Shown: in pieces, positions 1 to 7,074 of the stretch
Position numbering within the stretch: the stretch's first letter is position 1
How the letters are laid out: each line of letters starts with the position of its first letter
NCBI GenBank assembly: GCA_946184215.1
Contig: CAMHER010000076.1
Location: 1 to 8,284, forward strand
DNA length: 8,284 nucleotides
Reading direction: 5' to 3'
Origin: an uncultured Clostridia bacterium
Lineage (GTDB): Bacteria > Bacillota > Clostridia > Oscillospirales > Oscillospiraceae
The notes under the pieces: generated by a model
What the model saw: the letters and a program-made list of their open reading frames with translations, nothing else
The model's database searches: none
Told to the model about the DNA's origin: nothing
Translations under genes and position numbers: made by a program

Positions 1-739
1 GCTCGGTTTCCATGATGTTCATCTTCGGCGCGCCGATGAACTCGGCCACGAAGAGATTTTTGGGCATGTCGAAGCATTCCTCCGGCGTGCCGACCTGCAT
101 GATATAGCCGTCCTTCATGATGACGATACGGTCAGCCAGTGTCATGGCCTCGGTCTGGTCATGGGTGACATAGATAAAGGTGGTGTCCAGCTTCTGCCGC
201 AGCAGAATGATTTCGGCACGCATCTGGTTGCGCAGCTTGGCGTCCAGGTTGGAAAGGGGTTCGTCCATCAGGAACACCTTGGAGTTGCGGACCATGGCAC
301 GGCCGATGGCCACACGCTGGCGCTGGCCGCCGGACAGGGCGCGGGGCTTGCGCAGCAGATAGTCCGTGATGCCCAGGATCTCGGCCGCATTGGTGACCTT
401 TTCATAGATCTCATCCTCCGGCACCTTCTGCAGGCGCAGGGAGAAGGCAATGTTGTCATATACGGTCATATGCGGATAGAGCGCGTAGTTCTGGAAGACC
501 ATCGCGATGCCGCGGTCCTTGGGCTGGAGGTCGTTGACGACCTCGCCGTCGATCTCGACGGTGCCGTCGGAGATATCCTCAAGACCGGCGATCATGCGCA
601 GCGTCGTGGACTTGCCGCAGCCGGAGGGGCCGACAAAGACGACAAACTCCTTGTCCTTGATGTCCAGGTCGAAATCGTGCACGGCGACGACCTTGTTGTC
701 ATATACTTTCTTGACTTTCGTCAGTTTAACACTTGCCAT
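1..739 (-). CDS. Carbohydrate ABC transporter ATP-binding protein, MsmX/UgpC/MalK type (partial, C-terminus outside window)
   Basis: This is the cytoplasmic ATPase that energises sugar import through a MalF/MalG-type channel. The first 246 codons are present, starting at the ATG at 739 (MASVKLTKVKKVYDNK). An AAGGAGA ribosome binding site lies at 753-747, 7 nt upstream. All nucleotide-binding motifs are visible: Walker A GPSGCGKST at residues 37-45, Q-loop Gln83, ABC signature LSGGQ at 135-139, Walker B VFLMDE at 155-160, D-loop SNLD at 163-166 and H-loop His193. Family members are about 360-370 residues, so the C-terminal TOBE/regulatory domain is missing only because the window ends. The gene starts 30 nt after the stop of the upstream permease gene and is probably co-transcribed with it. 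In B. subtilis one MsmX serves several sugar importers, so this ATPase may also serve systems besides the local one. The class is certain; the exact substrate system rests on context. Confidence 0.96.
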   Translation of the reverse strand, partial: MASVKLTKVKKVYDNKVVAVHDFDLDIKDKEFVVFVGPSGCGKSTTLRMIAGLEDISDGTVEIDGEVVNDLQPKDRGIAMVFQNYALYPHMTVYDNIAFSLRLQKVPEDEIYEKVTNAAEILGITDYLLRKPRALSGGQRQRVAIGRAMVRNSKVFLMDEPLSNLDAKLRNQMRAEIILLRQKLDTTFIYVTHDQTEAMTLADRIVIMKDGYIMQVGTPEECFDMPKNLFVAEFIGAPKMNIMETE

Positions 740-769
740 ACTGCATTCTCCTTTTCACATCGTAGGCTC

Positions 770-1639
770 TCAGCCCTTGACGGCGCCGCCGGTGACGCCC
801 TCGACATAGTATTTCTGCAGGCACATGAACAGGATCGTCACGGGGATCGCGACGATCACGCCGCCCGCGCAGAACATGGTGTAGCTCTGGCCGATACGGT
901 CAAGCTGCAGCCAGCTGTACATACCGACGGCCACGTTCATGCCCGCGGAGGTACCGAAGGAGACATAGCGCGCAAACACAAAGTCGCCCCAGGGGCCCAT
1001 AAAGGCGGTCAGGATCGTGTAGATAACGATCGGCTTGGCAAGCGGCAGGATGATCTTGGTCAGCACCTGCGCCCTGGTCGCGCCGTCGATGCGCGCCGCC
1101 TCGTCGAGCGATTTCGGGATCGTGTCGAAGAAGCCCTTGGACACATAATAGCCCATGCCGGAGGAGGCCACATACACCAGGATCAGGCCCGGCACCGCGT
1201 TGGCCTGGGTCAGGCCCAGATCCTTGAGGACGCGGTAGAGGATGATCATCGTCAGCATGCCCGGGAACATGCCCAGGATCAGCATGAAGCGCATCAGCCC
1301 GTCGCGCAGCTTGAAACGGAAGCGGGAGAGCGTGTAGCTCATGCACAGGACGATGACCGTCTGCAGTACGGCGACGATGAGGGCGATGAGGAAGGTGTTG
1401 AAATACCATTTTCTGAAATCGCTGTTCCACAGGGCGATGTAGTTGTCCCAGCCCCACTGCTTCGGGATGACATAGCCGACCTGCCAGGTGGACTCCACAC
1501 GGAACGACTGCAGAACGATGCAGATAAAGGGGATCAGCCAGATCACGCTCATGAGGATGAGGATGATGTAGATGATGGTATTCGAAATCGTGCGGCTGGC
1601 TTTCAGACCCATATGCCGCTTTTCAAGTGTTTCATTCAT
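770..1639 (-). CDS. Sugar ABC transporter permease, MalG/GanQ type
   Basis: This is an inner-membrane permease subunit that pairs with the MalF-type subunit encoded just upstream to form the sugar channel. It has 289 residues, normal for MalG-like proteins. Hydrophobic segments lie near residues 20-45, 79-103, 116-137, 147-166, 203-220 and 255-275, consistent with six membrane helices. The cytoplasmic EAA loop that docks on the ATPase is clear at about 178-200 (LDEAARIDGATRAQVLTKII). The ATG at 1639 overlaps the upstream stop by one base (TGATG). An in-frame GTG at 1642 would give one extra residue and a GTGA overlap; AGGAGG at 1655-1650 sits 10 nt from the ATG and 7 nt from the GTG, so either is possible. 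The overlap implies translational coupling with the MalF-type gene. The substrate is probably galacto-oligosaccharides, judged from the GH53 gene in the cluster; maltodextrin is the alternative. Confidence 0.95.
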   Translation of the reverse strand: MNETLEKRHMGLKASRTISNTIIYIILILMSVIWLIPFICIVLQSFRVESTWQVGYVIPKQWGWDNYIALWNSDFRKWYFNTFLIALIVAVLQTVIVLCMSYTLSRFRFKLRDGLMRFMLILGMFPGMLTMIILYRVLKDLGLTQANAVPGLILVYVASSGMGYYVSKGFFDTIPKSLDEAARIDGATRAQVLTKIILPLAKPIVIYTILTAFMGPWGDFVFARYVSFGTSAGMNVAVGMYSWLQLDRIGQSYTMFCAGGVIVAIPVTILFMCLQKYYVEGVTGGAVKG

Positions 1640-3180
1640 CACTGGAAATCCTCCTCATTTTTGATAGAGGGCAGCACATTGTACACCACGAGGGAGATCG
1701 CCGCGACCACCACGAAGACCATGATGCCGACCACCGAGGCGAGATAGTACTGCGCTTCCGCGCCGGTGGTGATCTTGAACAGCCAGGTCACGAGCAGGTC
1801 GGTATAGCCCACACTGCCCGCCGCGCCCGAGGCCGCAGCGTTGGTCGGCGCGCCGCCGGTGAGCAGATAGATGACGTTGAAGTTGTTCATGTTGCCTGTG
1901 AAGCTCGTCAGCAGATACGGGCCCGTGATGAACAGCATGTAGGGCAGCGTGATCTTCGTGTACTGCTGCCAGGCGTTGGCGCCGTCAATGCGGGAGGACT
2001 CGTAGAGGTCGGCGGGGATGTTCATCAGAATACCGGTGGCGATCAGCATCAGGTAGGGGATGCCGATCCAGATATTGATGACGATGACCATCACGCGCGG
2101 CAGCAGGCCGTTGTGCGCCGTGGAACCCCAGAAGTCGATGGCCTTGTCGATCCAGCCCCAGTTGAGCAGCAGGCCGTTGACGATGCCGTTTTTGGCAAAC
2201 ATCTTCGAGACGTACAGCAGGGAGATGAATTGCGGGATGGCAATGGTCATGACAAGGACCGTGCGCCAGAGCTTTTTCAGGCGGATGCCCTTCTTGTTGA
2301 TCATCATGGCCACGAACATGCCGAGGAAGTAGTTGGTGAAGGTGGCGAAAAAGGCCCAGATGAGCGTCCAGGTCAAAATTTCGCCGAAGGTGGCGGAGTA
2401 GTTCACGCCGCTGCCGGTCCAGGTGAGCAGCGTGCGGAAGTTTGCAAGCCCCTGCCAGGAGAACAGCGCGTTGGTGTAGCCGTTGTGCGCGCCGTCATAG
2501 TTGGTGAAGGCCACGAGGATCATGAACACGATCGGCAGCACGGTAAAGACCACGATGCCCGTGAGAGGAAGAGCGAGAAGAGTCTTGTAGAACTGCTCGT
2601 CGACCAGGCTGCGCAGGTCGTCGGCGCTGGATTTCAGGCGCCGGCCGGCGCGCTGATACTCCTGGGCGATCTTGTTCTGCTTGACGTTGAGGCGCCAGGT
2701 ATAGAGAAAGGCGACAATAAAGAAGATCGTCAGCACGCCGTAGAGCAGGATCTTGAAGGAGTTGTCGCCGTAAGCCGTGGTATAGGCGTCGAGCACGGCG
2801 TTGTACTCCTCATGGGGGCCGATTCTGCCCAGAGAGGGCAGCAGGCTCAGCCAGTAGCCGCCGGTTGTGATCATGTAAAAGAGGAAGACGGCTTCAAAGA
2901 GCAGGAACATCAGCCCCCGCAGCACCTGGCCGCGGGCGATGGATCCCAGGCCCATCACCAGGAAGGAGGCGCGGGTCTTCCAGTCGCCCTCCTTGAAGGT
3001 CGTGAAGATGTCGGCAAATTCCCGGCCGATGCCGAGCGCGGCATTCTTGAAGAAGCGGCCGATCGCCAGGAAGAAGCGCGCGATCGCACGCGGGATCGCG
3101 GCAAAGAAGCTTGTCAGCCGGTAGACGAATTTCTGACCCTTCGACAGCTTCAGAAATTCCAGATCGCTGTATTTTTTCAT
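1639..3180 (-). CDS. Sugar ABC transporter permease, MalF/GanP type, with long N-terminal extension
   Basis: This is the larger inner-membrane permease subunit of the oligosaccharide importer, 513 residues. The permease core spans about 200-505, with hydrophobic segments near 201-226, 268-293, 306-325, 364-387, 413-426 and 480-502. The EAA-type loop is at 392-413 (LYESSRIDGANAWQQYTKIT), a variant with Glu-Ser-Ser in place of Glu-Ala-Ala. The motif NNFNVIYLLTGG at 432-443 is typical of MalF/GanP proteins. The first ~190 residues are additional to a minimal ~300-residue MalF-like subunit: an amphipathic, arginine/phenylalanine-rich stretch (about 20-65), hydrophobic segments near 86-106 and 143-161, then a charged cytoplasmic stretch (165-198). 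The start at 3180 is supported by an AGGGG ribosome binding site at 3192-3188, 7 nt away. A terminator-like hairpin lies directly upstream, between this gene and the binding-protein gene. Confidence 0.95.
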   Translation of the reverse strand: MKKYSDLEFLKLSKGQKFVYRLTSFFAAIPRAIARFFLAIGRFFKNAALGIGREFADIFTTFKEGDWKTRASFLVMGLGSIARGQVLRGLMFLLFEAVFLFYMITTGGYWLSLLPSLGRIGPHEEYNAVLDAYTTAYGDNSFKILLYGVLTIFFIVAFLYTWRLNVKQNKIAQEYQRAGRRLKSSADDLRSLVDEQFYKTLLALPLTGIVVFTVLPIVFMILVAFTNYDGAHNGYTNALFSWQGLANFRTLLTWTGSGVNYSATFGEILTWTLIWAFFATFTNYFLGMFVAMMINKKGIRLKKLWRTVLVMTIAIPQFISLLYVSKMFAKNGIVNGLLLNWGWIDKAIDFWGSTAHNGLLPRVMVIVINIWIGIPYLMLIATGILMNIPADLYESSRIDGANAWQQYTKITLPYMLFITGPYLLTSFTGNMNNFNVIYLLTGGAPTNAAASGAAGSVGYTDLLVTWLFKITTGAEAQYYLASVVGIMVFVVVAAISLVVYNVLPSIKNEEDFQ

Positions 3181-3194
3181 AACATTGCCCCTTT

Positions 3195-3232
3195 AAAAAA
3201 TGGTTGGAGTCAAATAATTTGACTCCAACCAT
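3195..3232 (-). terminator. Perfect hairpin plus T-tract between binding-protein and permease genes (attenuator or partial terminator)
   Basis: The arms at 3200-3214 and 3218-3232 are a perfect 15-bp inverted repeat with a 3-nt loop. Read on the minus strand the stem (ATGGTTGGAGTCAAA and its complement) runs straight into TTTTTT at 3200-3195, the layout of a Rho-independent terminator for leftward transcription. It lies 58 nt after the binding-protein stop and 14 nt before the permease start, so it is inside the apparent operon. The stem is only about 40% G+C (6 of 15 pairs), so partial read-through is plausible. Partial termination or 3'-end stabilisation at this point would give an excess of binding protein over permeases, as known for other binding-protein-dependent systems such as malE-malF. 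The structure is seen directly; its effect is inferred. Confidence 0.8.
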
Positions 3233-3244
3233 CAATTGGTTCAG

Positions 3245-3267
3245 CCAAAGTCAGCTGTTTACTTTGG
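3245..3267 (-). promoter_or_regulatory. Secondary hairpin upstream of the intercistronic terminator
   Basis: A 7-bp inverted repeat (CCAAAGT / ACTTTGG, arms 3245-3251 and 3261-3267) encloses a 9-nt loop in the 3' untranslated part of the binding-protein transcript. It precedes the 15-bp terminator-like hairpin. A weaker alternative pairing, AACCA with TGGTT (3227-3231 with 3237-3241), would compete with one arm of that terminator. The pairs are visible; whether they form or regulate anything is unknown. Confidence 0.35.
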
Positions 3268-3290
3268 ACAGGTATTCAGCTTTGGGGAGA

Positions 3291-4868
3291 TTACTTGGCA
3301 ATCAGCTCGATGGTGCCGGTCTCGCCGTCGGTGGTGAGGCGGACGACATAGGTGCCGTCGGCTTCGACAACGACGTTCGCACCATTGAGGCCGTCAGCGC
3401 CGAAGTTGACATCCCAGGAAGCGCCCTGGCGGCACTTGAGCTCTTCGCCGGCCTTGAGCTCGAGCTCTTCAGACTCGAACACGCCGGGCTCGACCTCGGT
3501 CATGGCGAAGTCGGTATCCCATGCCGTGCCGCAGATACCGCCGATGACAGACCAGGCGTTCTTCTCTTCCTCGCTCATGTTGAACAGGGCGGAGATAGCG
3601 GCATAGTAGTTGTCGAGAGCAGCCTGCAGGCCGGCCTCGTCGGTGGCGGCCTTCACGTCAGTGCCGATGACCTTGGCGATATCCCACCAGGAGCCGTGGA
3701 TCTGGCCCTGCGGGACGGAGTACTGGTTCTGGAGCAGCAGAGCGGCAAGGCCCGGGTTGGCCTGCACTTCGGGGGTAGCCTGATCGACCAGGTTGGACGG
3801 GCCCCAGGCGACCGCGTTGAAGCGCTCCATCTGGCCCTGCTCACCGCTGAGGTACTGGGCCAGCTTGTGGACGGCGGCCTGCTTCACGGCGTCGGTCTGG
3901 GGCTTGACGCCCATCAGCTTGCAGCCGTTGAAGGAGCCCATGTGGTAGCTCTGGCCGTCGACCTCGAAGGAGGGCAGATCGGTGGCACCGAGATTGTCGC
4001 CCAGGATGCCCTTGACGGTCTCGAAGGCCCAGGTGCCGGTGACAACGATGGCGCAGCCGGAATCAAAGCCGGCGCCGTCGGAGGAGCTGAGGTAGTAGTC
4101 GGAGTCGAGCAGCTTCTTCATGCCCTTGACGGCGATCAGGCCCTCGGGGCTGTTGAAGGTGTCTTTCACGGAGACAAAGGCGCCGGTCTCATCGGTGGTC
4201 CACTCGGAGGTGCAGCCGGTGCCGAAGAACCAGGAAGCGATGTACCAGGCGGAGGTCTCGTTCTCCATGGAGAAGTACTTGCCGGCAGCTTCGCAGTCGG
4301 CAATCAGGGCCTCAAGGGAGTCGAGGTCTTCCTCGGGGATGACGGACTTGTCATAGTACATGAAATAGCCGTTATCGGAGGTCAGGGGGTAGGCGTAGAG
4401 CTGTCCGTCGATGGAGGCAGCCGCGACCACGCCGGGGTCGTTGGCGCCGGCAACCAGTTCGGAAGCCTGCACGCCGAGCTTGGCCAGAGCGCCGGCCTGA
4501 ACAAGGCGGGCAAACTGGTCCTGGGCAAAGCAGAAGATGTCGCCGCCGGCTTCAACGTCGGTGATCATCTGGGTAGCAGCGTCGCCTTCGCCGACGGCCT
4601 CAACGGTCGCGTTAAAGGTGATGCCGTCCGTGTTGCTGGCATTAAAGTCCTCGATCTGCTTCTTGGTCAGATCGACGATCGCGTCGGCGCACCAGACGGT
4701 GATGTCATAGGTGCCGGCCAGCTCGCCGCCGGCAGCGGCGGGGGCTTCGGCGGCGGGCGCCTCGGCAGCGGGCGCTTCGTTGCTCGCCGCGGGAGCGGCC
4801 TGCTGTCCGCAGGCAGCCAGCGCGAAGATCATCACAAGCGCCAGAAGCATTGCAAGAATTTTCTTCAT
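3291..4868 (-). CDS. Sugar ABC transporter substrate-binding lipoprotein (MalE/GanS type) with extra C-terminal beta-rich domain
   Basis: This is the extracellular, membrane-anchored receptor that delivers oligosaccharides to the permease pair encoded downstream. It has 525 residues. The lipoprotein signal peptide is MKKILAMLLALVMIFALAAC, with lipobox LAAC and the lipidated cysteine at residue 20. An Ala/Pro/Glu-rich tether (about 21-50, with APAAE repeats) follows. The MalE-type binding domain runs about 52-432; it includes DGQLYAYPLTSDNGYFMYYD (154-173) and Trp-rich stretches such as WGPSNL and GSWWDIAKV. Residues about 437-525 form a separate domain (WSVIGGICGTAWDTDFAM... GASWDVNFGADG... 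DGTYVVRLTTDGETGTIELI) that resembles the short beta-sandwich modules of SusE/starch-binding proteins. An ordinary MalE-like protein would end near residue 432. The start at 4868 was chosen over an in-frame upstream ATG at 4904 because AGGAGG lies 7 nt before it and the signal peptide begins there. It has its own promoter upstream. The substrate is inferred to be galacto-oligosaccharides from the GH53 neighbour; malto-oligosaccharide is possible. Confidence 0.95.
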   Translation of the reverse strand: MKKILAMLLALVMIFALAACGQQAAPAASNEAPAAEAPAAEAPAAAGGELAGTYDITVWCADAIVDLTKKQIEDFNASNTDGITFNATVEAVGEGDAATQMITDVEAGGDIFCFAQDQFARLVQAGALAKLGVQASELVAGANDPGVVAAASIDGQLYAYPLTSDNGYFMYYDKSVIPEEDLDSLEALIADCEAAGKYFSMENETSAWYIASWFFGTGCTSEWTTDETGAFVSVKDTFNSPEGLIAVKGMKKLLDSDYYLSSSDGAGFDSGCAIVVTGTWAFETVKGILGDNLGATDLPSFEVDGQSYHMGSFNGCKLMGVKPQTDAVKQAAVHKLAQYLSGEQGQMERFNAVAWGPSNLVDQATPEVQANPGLAALLLQNQYSVPQGQIHGSWWDIAKVIGTDVKAATDEAGLQAALDNYYAAISALFNMSEEEKNAWSVIGGICGTAWDTDFAMTEVEPGVFESEELELKAGEELKCRQGASWDVNFGADGLNGANVVVEADGTYVVRLTTDGETGTIELIAK

Positions 4869-4875
4869 TTTTCTT

Positions 4876-4881
4876 CCTCCT
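4876..4881 (-). promoter_or_regulatory. Ribosome binding site of the binding-protein gene
   Basis: A full AGGAGG on the minus strand lies 7 nt before the ATG at 4868. It fixes the start of the binding lipoprotein and excludes the longer reading frame from 4904. Its perfect match fits high expression of this subunit. Confidence 0.9.
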
Positions 4882-4896
4882 AAGATATTTATTCCA

Positions 4897-4911
4897 AGGC
4901 ACACGGTGCCT
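4897..4911 (-). promoter_or_regulatory. Leader hairpin close to the ribosome binding site
   Basis: A 6-bp perfect inverted repeat (AGGCAC, 3-nt loop, GTGCCT) lies in the untranslated leader, 15 nt upstream of the AGGAGG. It could affect mRNA stability or translation. Only the symmetry is observed. Confidence 0.4.
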
Positions 4912-4943
4912 GAGAATTCCGGATAGAAAGGGGTCTCTCTTTT

Positions 4944-4957
4944 GCGCGCTAACGCGC
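4944..4957 (-). promoter_or_regulatory. GC-rich palindrome in the untranslated leader of the transporter operon
   Basis: GCGCG and CGCGC arms (4944-4948 and 4953-4957) surround a 4-nt loop, in otherwise A/T-rich sequence about 20 nt downstream of the predicted transcription start. It could be a 5'-stabilising hairpin or a protein site. On the plus strand it is followed by five T residues, so it might also act as a weak terminator for rightward transcription, though no rightward gene precedes it. Confidence 0.4.
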
Positions 4958-4984
4958 CTTTTTAATACAAATTTTACATTTGCT

Positions 4985-5013
4985 ATTATACTATTTTGAC
5001 TTTTTGTTGTAAA
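4985..5013 (-). promoter_or_regulatory. Sigma-A type promoter for the binding protein-permease-ATPase operon
   Basis: On the minus strand TTTACA (5013-5008) and TATAAT (4990-4985) are separated by exactly 17 bp. The -10 box is a perfect consensus and the -35 box matches at 5 of 6 positions. The surroundings are A/T-rich, in contrast to the G+C-rich genes. Transcription should start near 4978, giving a leader of about 110 nt with two small hairpins. A second operon promoter here separates the transporter genes from the GH53 unit upstream. Confidence 0.85.
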
Positions 5014-5028
5014 CTGCGTCAAAGCAGT
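5013..5028. promoter_or_regulatory. Candidate operator: inverted repeat abutting the -35 box
   Basis: ACTGC and GCAGT (5013-5017 and 5024-5028) flank a 6-bp centre, immediately upstream of and touching the -35 hexamer. The plus-strand stretch TGTAAACTGCGTCA (5008-5021) is also a loose match to a CcpA/LacI-family site. A regulator binding here could block or assist polymerase. The arms are only 5 bp, so a chance occurrence is quite possible. Confidence 0.3.
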
Positions 5029-5083
5029 CTTTTTTACCAAAAAATCTTTTCCGTTTTTAGTGAGATTGCCATGTTCTTCGTTC

Positions 5084-7057
5084 TTACCGCTGGGCGTTGA
5101 GGCAGGCCTCGTCGATCATGCCCCAGGCGCCGCTGCCCTCGCCCGCGCACTTGACGCGAACGCCGACGGTAAGCGTCTGTCCCTCGGCATAGGCGATATC
5201 CCGGATCTCCGCCGTGGACCAGTTGTTGTACCAGGTGATCGCCAGCGGCGCGGTGGCGATCACCTCGCCGTCGAGCTTGACATAGGCGTAGACCTCCGCA
5301 TCGCCGGCGTCGCCGCCCTGGATCGAGACGCGGAACTTATAGGTGCCGGAAGAGAGGTTCGACACCGTCTGCTCGGCGTCAAAGTCGATGCTGCCGCTCT
5401 TTGCGCCCCAGAAATGGAGGTTGCAGTCGCCGTCAAGGGAGTTGAGCGCCTTGTTCTCAATGCCCAGCTCGTCGGCGCCGCCGCGGTCGGTGATGACCCA
5501 CGGATCCAGCGTGCCGTCCTCAAAGCCGCCGTTTTGCAGGAAGTTCAGCTCCGCCATCGTGACAAAGCAGCGTACCGCCCGCCCCGCAGCCTCGCCGGGG
5601 ATCTCATAGACGCCCGCGGCGCTCTTCATCTCGGCGATCTTTGCCTCGTCAAGCTGCCAGACGACGGGGATCTCCTGCCGGCTGCCGTCGGTCATGACGG
5701 CCTCCACGGTATCGGGAAGCGCCACGTCCGCTGAGAGATCGAGACGCACGCGCGCGTCCTCCACCGCGTCGGTGGAAAGGGGCACCTCGTTGCCGGTGCG
5801 GACAAGGGAGAAGAGCTTGAGGGATTCAATGGCGCGGCCCTGCGCGTCAAAAAAGGCCTGGTTGTCCACGGCGCTGCCTCCGTAATATTTGCCCGCGTCA
5901 TTGGGGTCGTACGCCGCGGCATAGCTGGAGGCCCAGCCGGAGCCATCGCGCTCCCACTTCTCGTGGTTCTCTTCCCAGGAGCTCGTGCCGACGGTGATCC
6001 ACGCGCCCTCCCAGTACACCACGCCGATGCCGCCGATGGAATTGACCGTCTCGATCACGTCGCGCACGCTGTTGGCCTGGCCCTGCACGGTGTAGGGATA
6101 GTTCTTCACGACCGCGCTGCCGTCGGAGATCGTGTTGCCGGAAAAGTCGCTGTCGTCGGGCGTGAAGGCATAGGAGGTCTCCATGACCATGACCTTTTTG
6201 CCGTACTGCTCGGCGATGCCGCCGAGCACCGCGGCCAGATTTTCCAGCGTGCCGTGCCAGTAGGGATAGTACGACGAGGCAAACACGTCGTAGTCAAGCG
6301 CGTAATAATCCAGCTTTTTGGCATAGCTGGCATAGCTCTCGGCGTTTTCCGGGTTGGCAAAATGGACGGCGACAAGTGCCTCGGGATAGACCTCGCGCAC
6401 GGCCTTCGCGCCCGCGCCCATGATGTACTGGATGTTGAACCAGGTTTTCTCTCCGGCGAGCGCGCCGTTGGTCTCGTTGCCGACCTGAACCATGCCCACA
6501 TCCACGCCCGCCTCGCGCAGCTTCTCAAGGCTCTGTTTGGTAAAGGTATAGGCCGCCTCGGTCTTCTCCTCGATCTCCATGCCCTCCCAGGCCTTGGGGG
6601 CGAACTGCTTGCCCGGATCGGCCCAGAAGTCGGAATAATGGAAGTCGACGAGCAGCTTCATGCCGTTGGCTGTTGCGCGCCGTCCGATCTCCACAGCCGC
6701 GTCGATGTCGTTGTTGCCGCCGCCGTAGCCGCGGCCGGAGCTGTCATAGGGGTCGTTCCAGACGCGCACGCGGATCATATTGATGCCGTTTTCGGCAAGG
6801 ATCGCAAAGAGATCCTTTTCCGTACCGTCGAAGTCATAGTATCGCACGCCGCTGCGCTCTTCGGCCAGTACGCTGGAAACATCCATGCCGAGAATAAAAT
6901 CCTCCGGCAGGTTTTCCACTTTTTTGACATACAGCGTTTCCGAGCTCACGGTGTGTTTCTCCTCCTTCGGGGCGGAAGCGGCGCTTCCGCAGGCGGCAAG
7001 CAGCAGTGCCGCGGCAAGCAGCAGCGCTGTGAGAGCGCGTTTTTTTGTCTTTTTCAT
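5084..7057 (-). CDS. ganB: Arabinogalactan endo-beta-1,4-galactanase (GH53) lipoprotein with Ig-like and CBM61-like domains
   Basis: GH53 enzymes hydrolyse internal beta-1,4-galactosidic bonds in type I arabinogalactan and galactan side chains of pectin. The protein has 657 residues. Its signal peptide ends in the lipobox LAAC, with the lipidated Cys at residue 23, so the enzyme should be tethered outside the membrane. The catalytic barrel runs about 52-420 and opens with FILGMDVSS. VRVWNDPYD is at 97-105 and LLVDFHYSDFWADPGKQ at 135-151. The expected acid/base is Glu195 in QVGNETNG, and the expected nucleophile is Glu293 in VMETSYAF. Residues about 436-503 resemble a bacterial Ig-like (Big_4) linker domain (LPDTVEAVMTDGS... 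VVWQLD). Residues about 505-655 (NGGFEDGTLDPWVIT... WYNNWST... WGMIDE) resemble CBM61, a galactan-binding module known from GH53 enzymes. The start at 7057 was chosen because it opens the signal peptide and has a GGGAGAGG-type ribosome site; an ATG at 7255 would add 66 unlikely residues. It begins 17 nt after the stop of the unknown gene upstream. Confidence 0.95.
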   Translation of the reverse strand: MKKTKKRALTALLLAAALLLAACGSAASAPKEEKHTVSSETLYVKKVENLPEDFILGMDVSSVLAEERSGVRYYDFDGTEKDLFAILAENGINMIRVRVWNDPYDSSGRGYGGGNNDIDAAVEIGRRATANGMKLLVDFHYSDFWADPGKQFAPKAWEGMEIEEKTEAAYTFTKQSLEKLREAGVDVGMVQVGNETNGALAGEKTWFNIQYIMGAGAKAVREVYPEALVAVHFANPENAESYASYAKKLDYYALDYDVFASSYYPYWHGTLENLAAVLGGIAEQYGKKVMVMETSYAFTPDDSDFSGNTISDGSAVVKNYPYTVQGQANSVRDVIETVNSIGGIGVVYWEGAWITVGTSSWEENHEKWERDGSGWASSYAAAYDPNDAGKYYGGSAVDNQAFFDAQGRAIESLKLFSLVRTGNEVPLSTDAVEDARVRLDLSADVALPDTVEAVMTDGSRQEIPVVWQLDEAKIAEMKSAAGVYEIPGEAAGRAVRCFVTMAELNFLQNGGFEDGTLDPWVITDRGGADELGIENKALNSLDGDCNLHFWGAKSGSIDFDAEQTVSNLSSGTYKFRVSIQGGDAGDAEVYAYVKLDGEVIATAPLAITWYNNWSTAEIRDIAYAEGQTLTVGVRVKCAGEGSGAWGMIDEACLNAQR

Positions 7058-7074
7058 TTTTCCTCTCCCGTTTC

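Noticed and set aside
161..4883. Three long plus-strand open frames (161-1747, 1627-3222, 3204-4883; each over 500 codons) antisense to the transporter genes
   Set aside because: They mirror well-supported minus-strand genes. Their products are odd in composition (rich in His, Asp, Gln, Arg or Gly) with no recognisable domain, and they lack proper starts with ribosome sites. High G+C codon use in the real genes leaves the opposite frame open.
4869..4904. 12-residue N-terminal extension of the binding lipoprotein from the ATG at 4904
   Set aside because: The AGGAGG at 4881-4876 lies inside this extension and serves the ATG at 4868, where the signal peptide begins.
5028..5083. Terminator after the galactanase gene
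   Set aside because: Only a 5-bp A/T-rich pair (AATCT with AGATT) separated by about 15 nt precedes a short T-run on the minus strand. This is too weak to call, and read-through into the transporter operon is possible.
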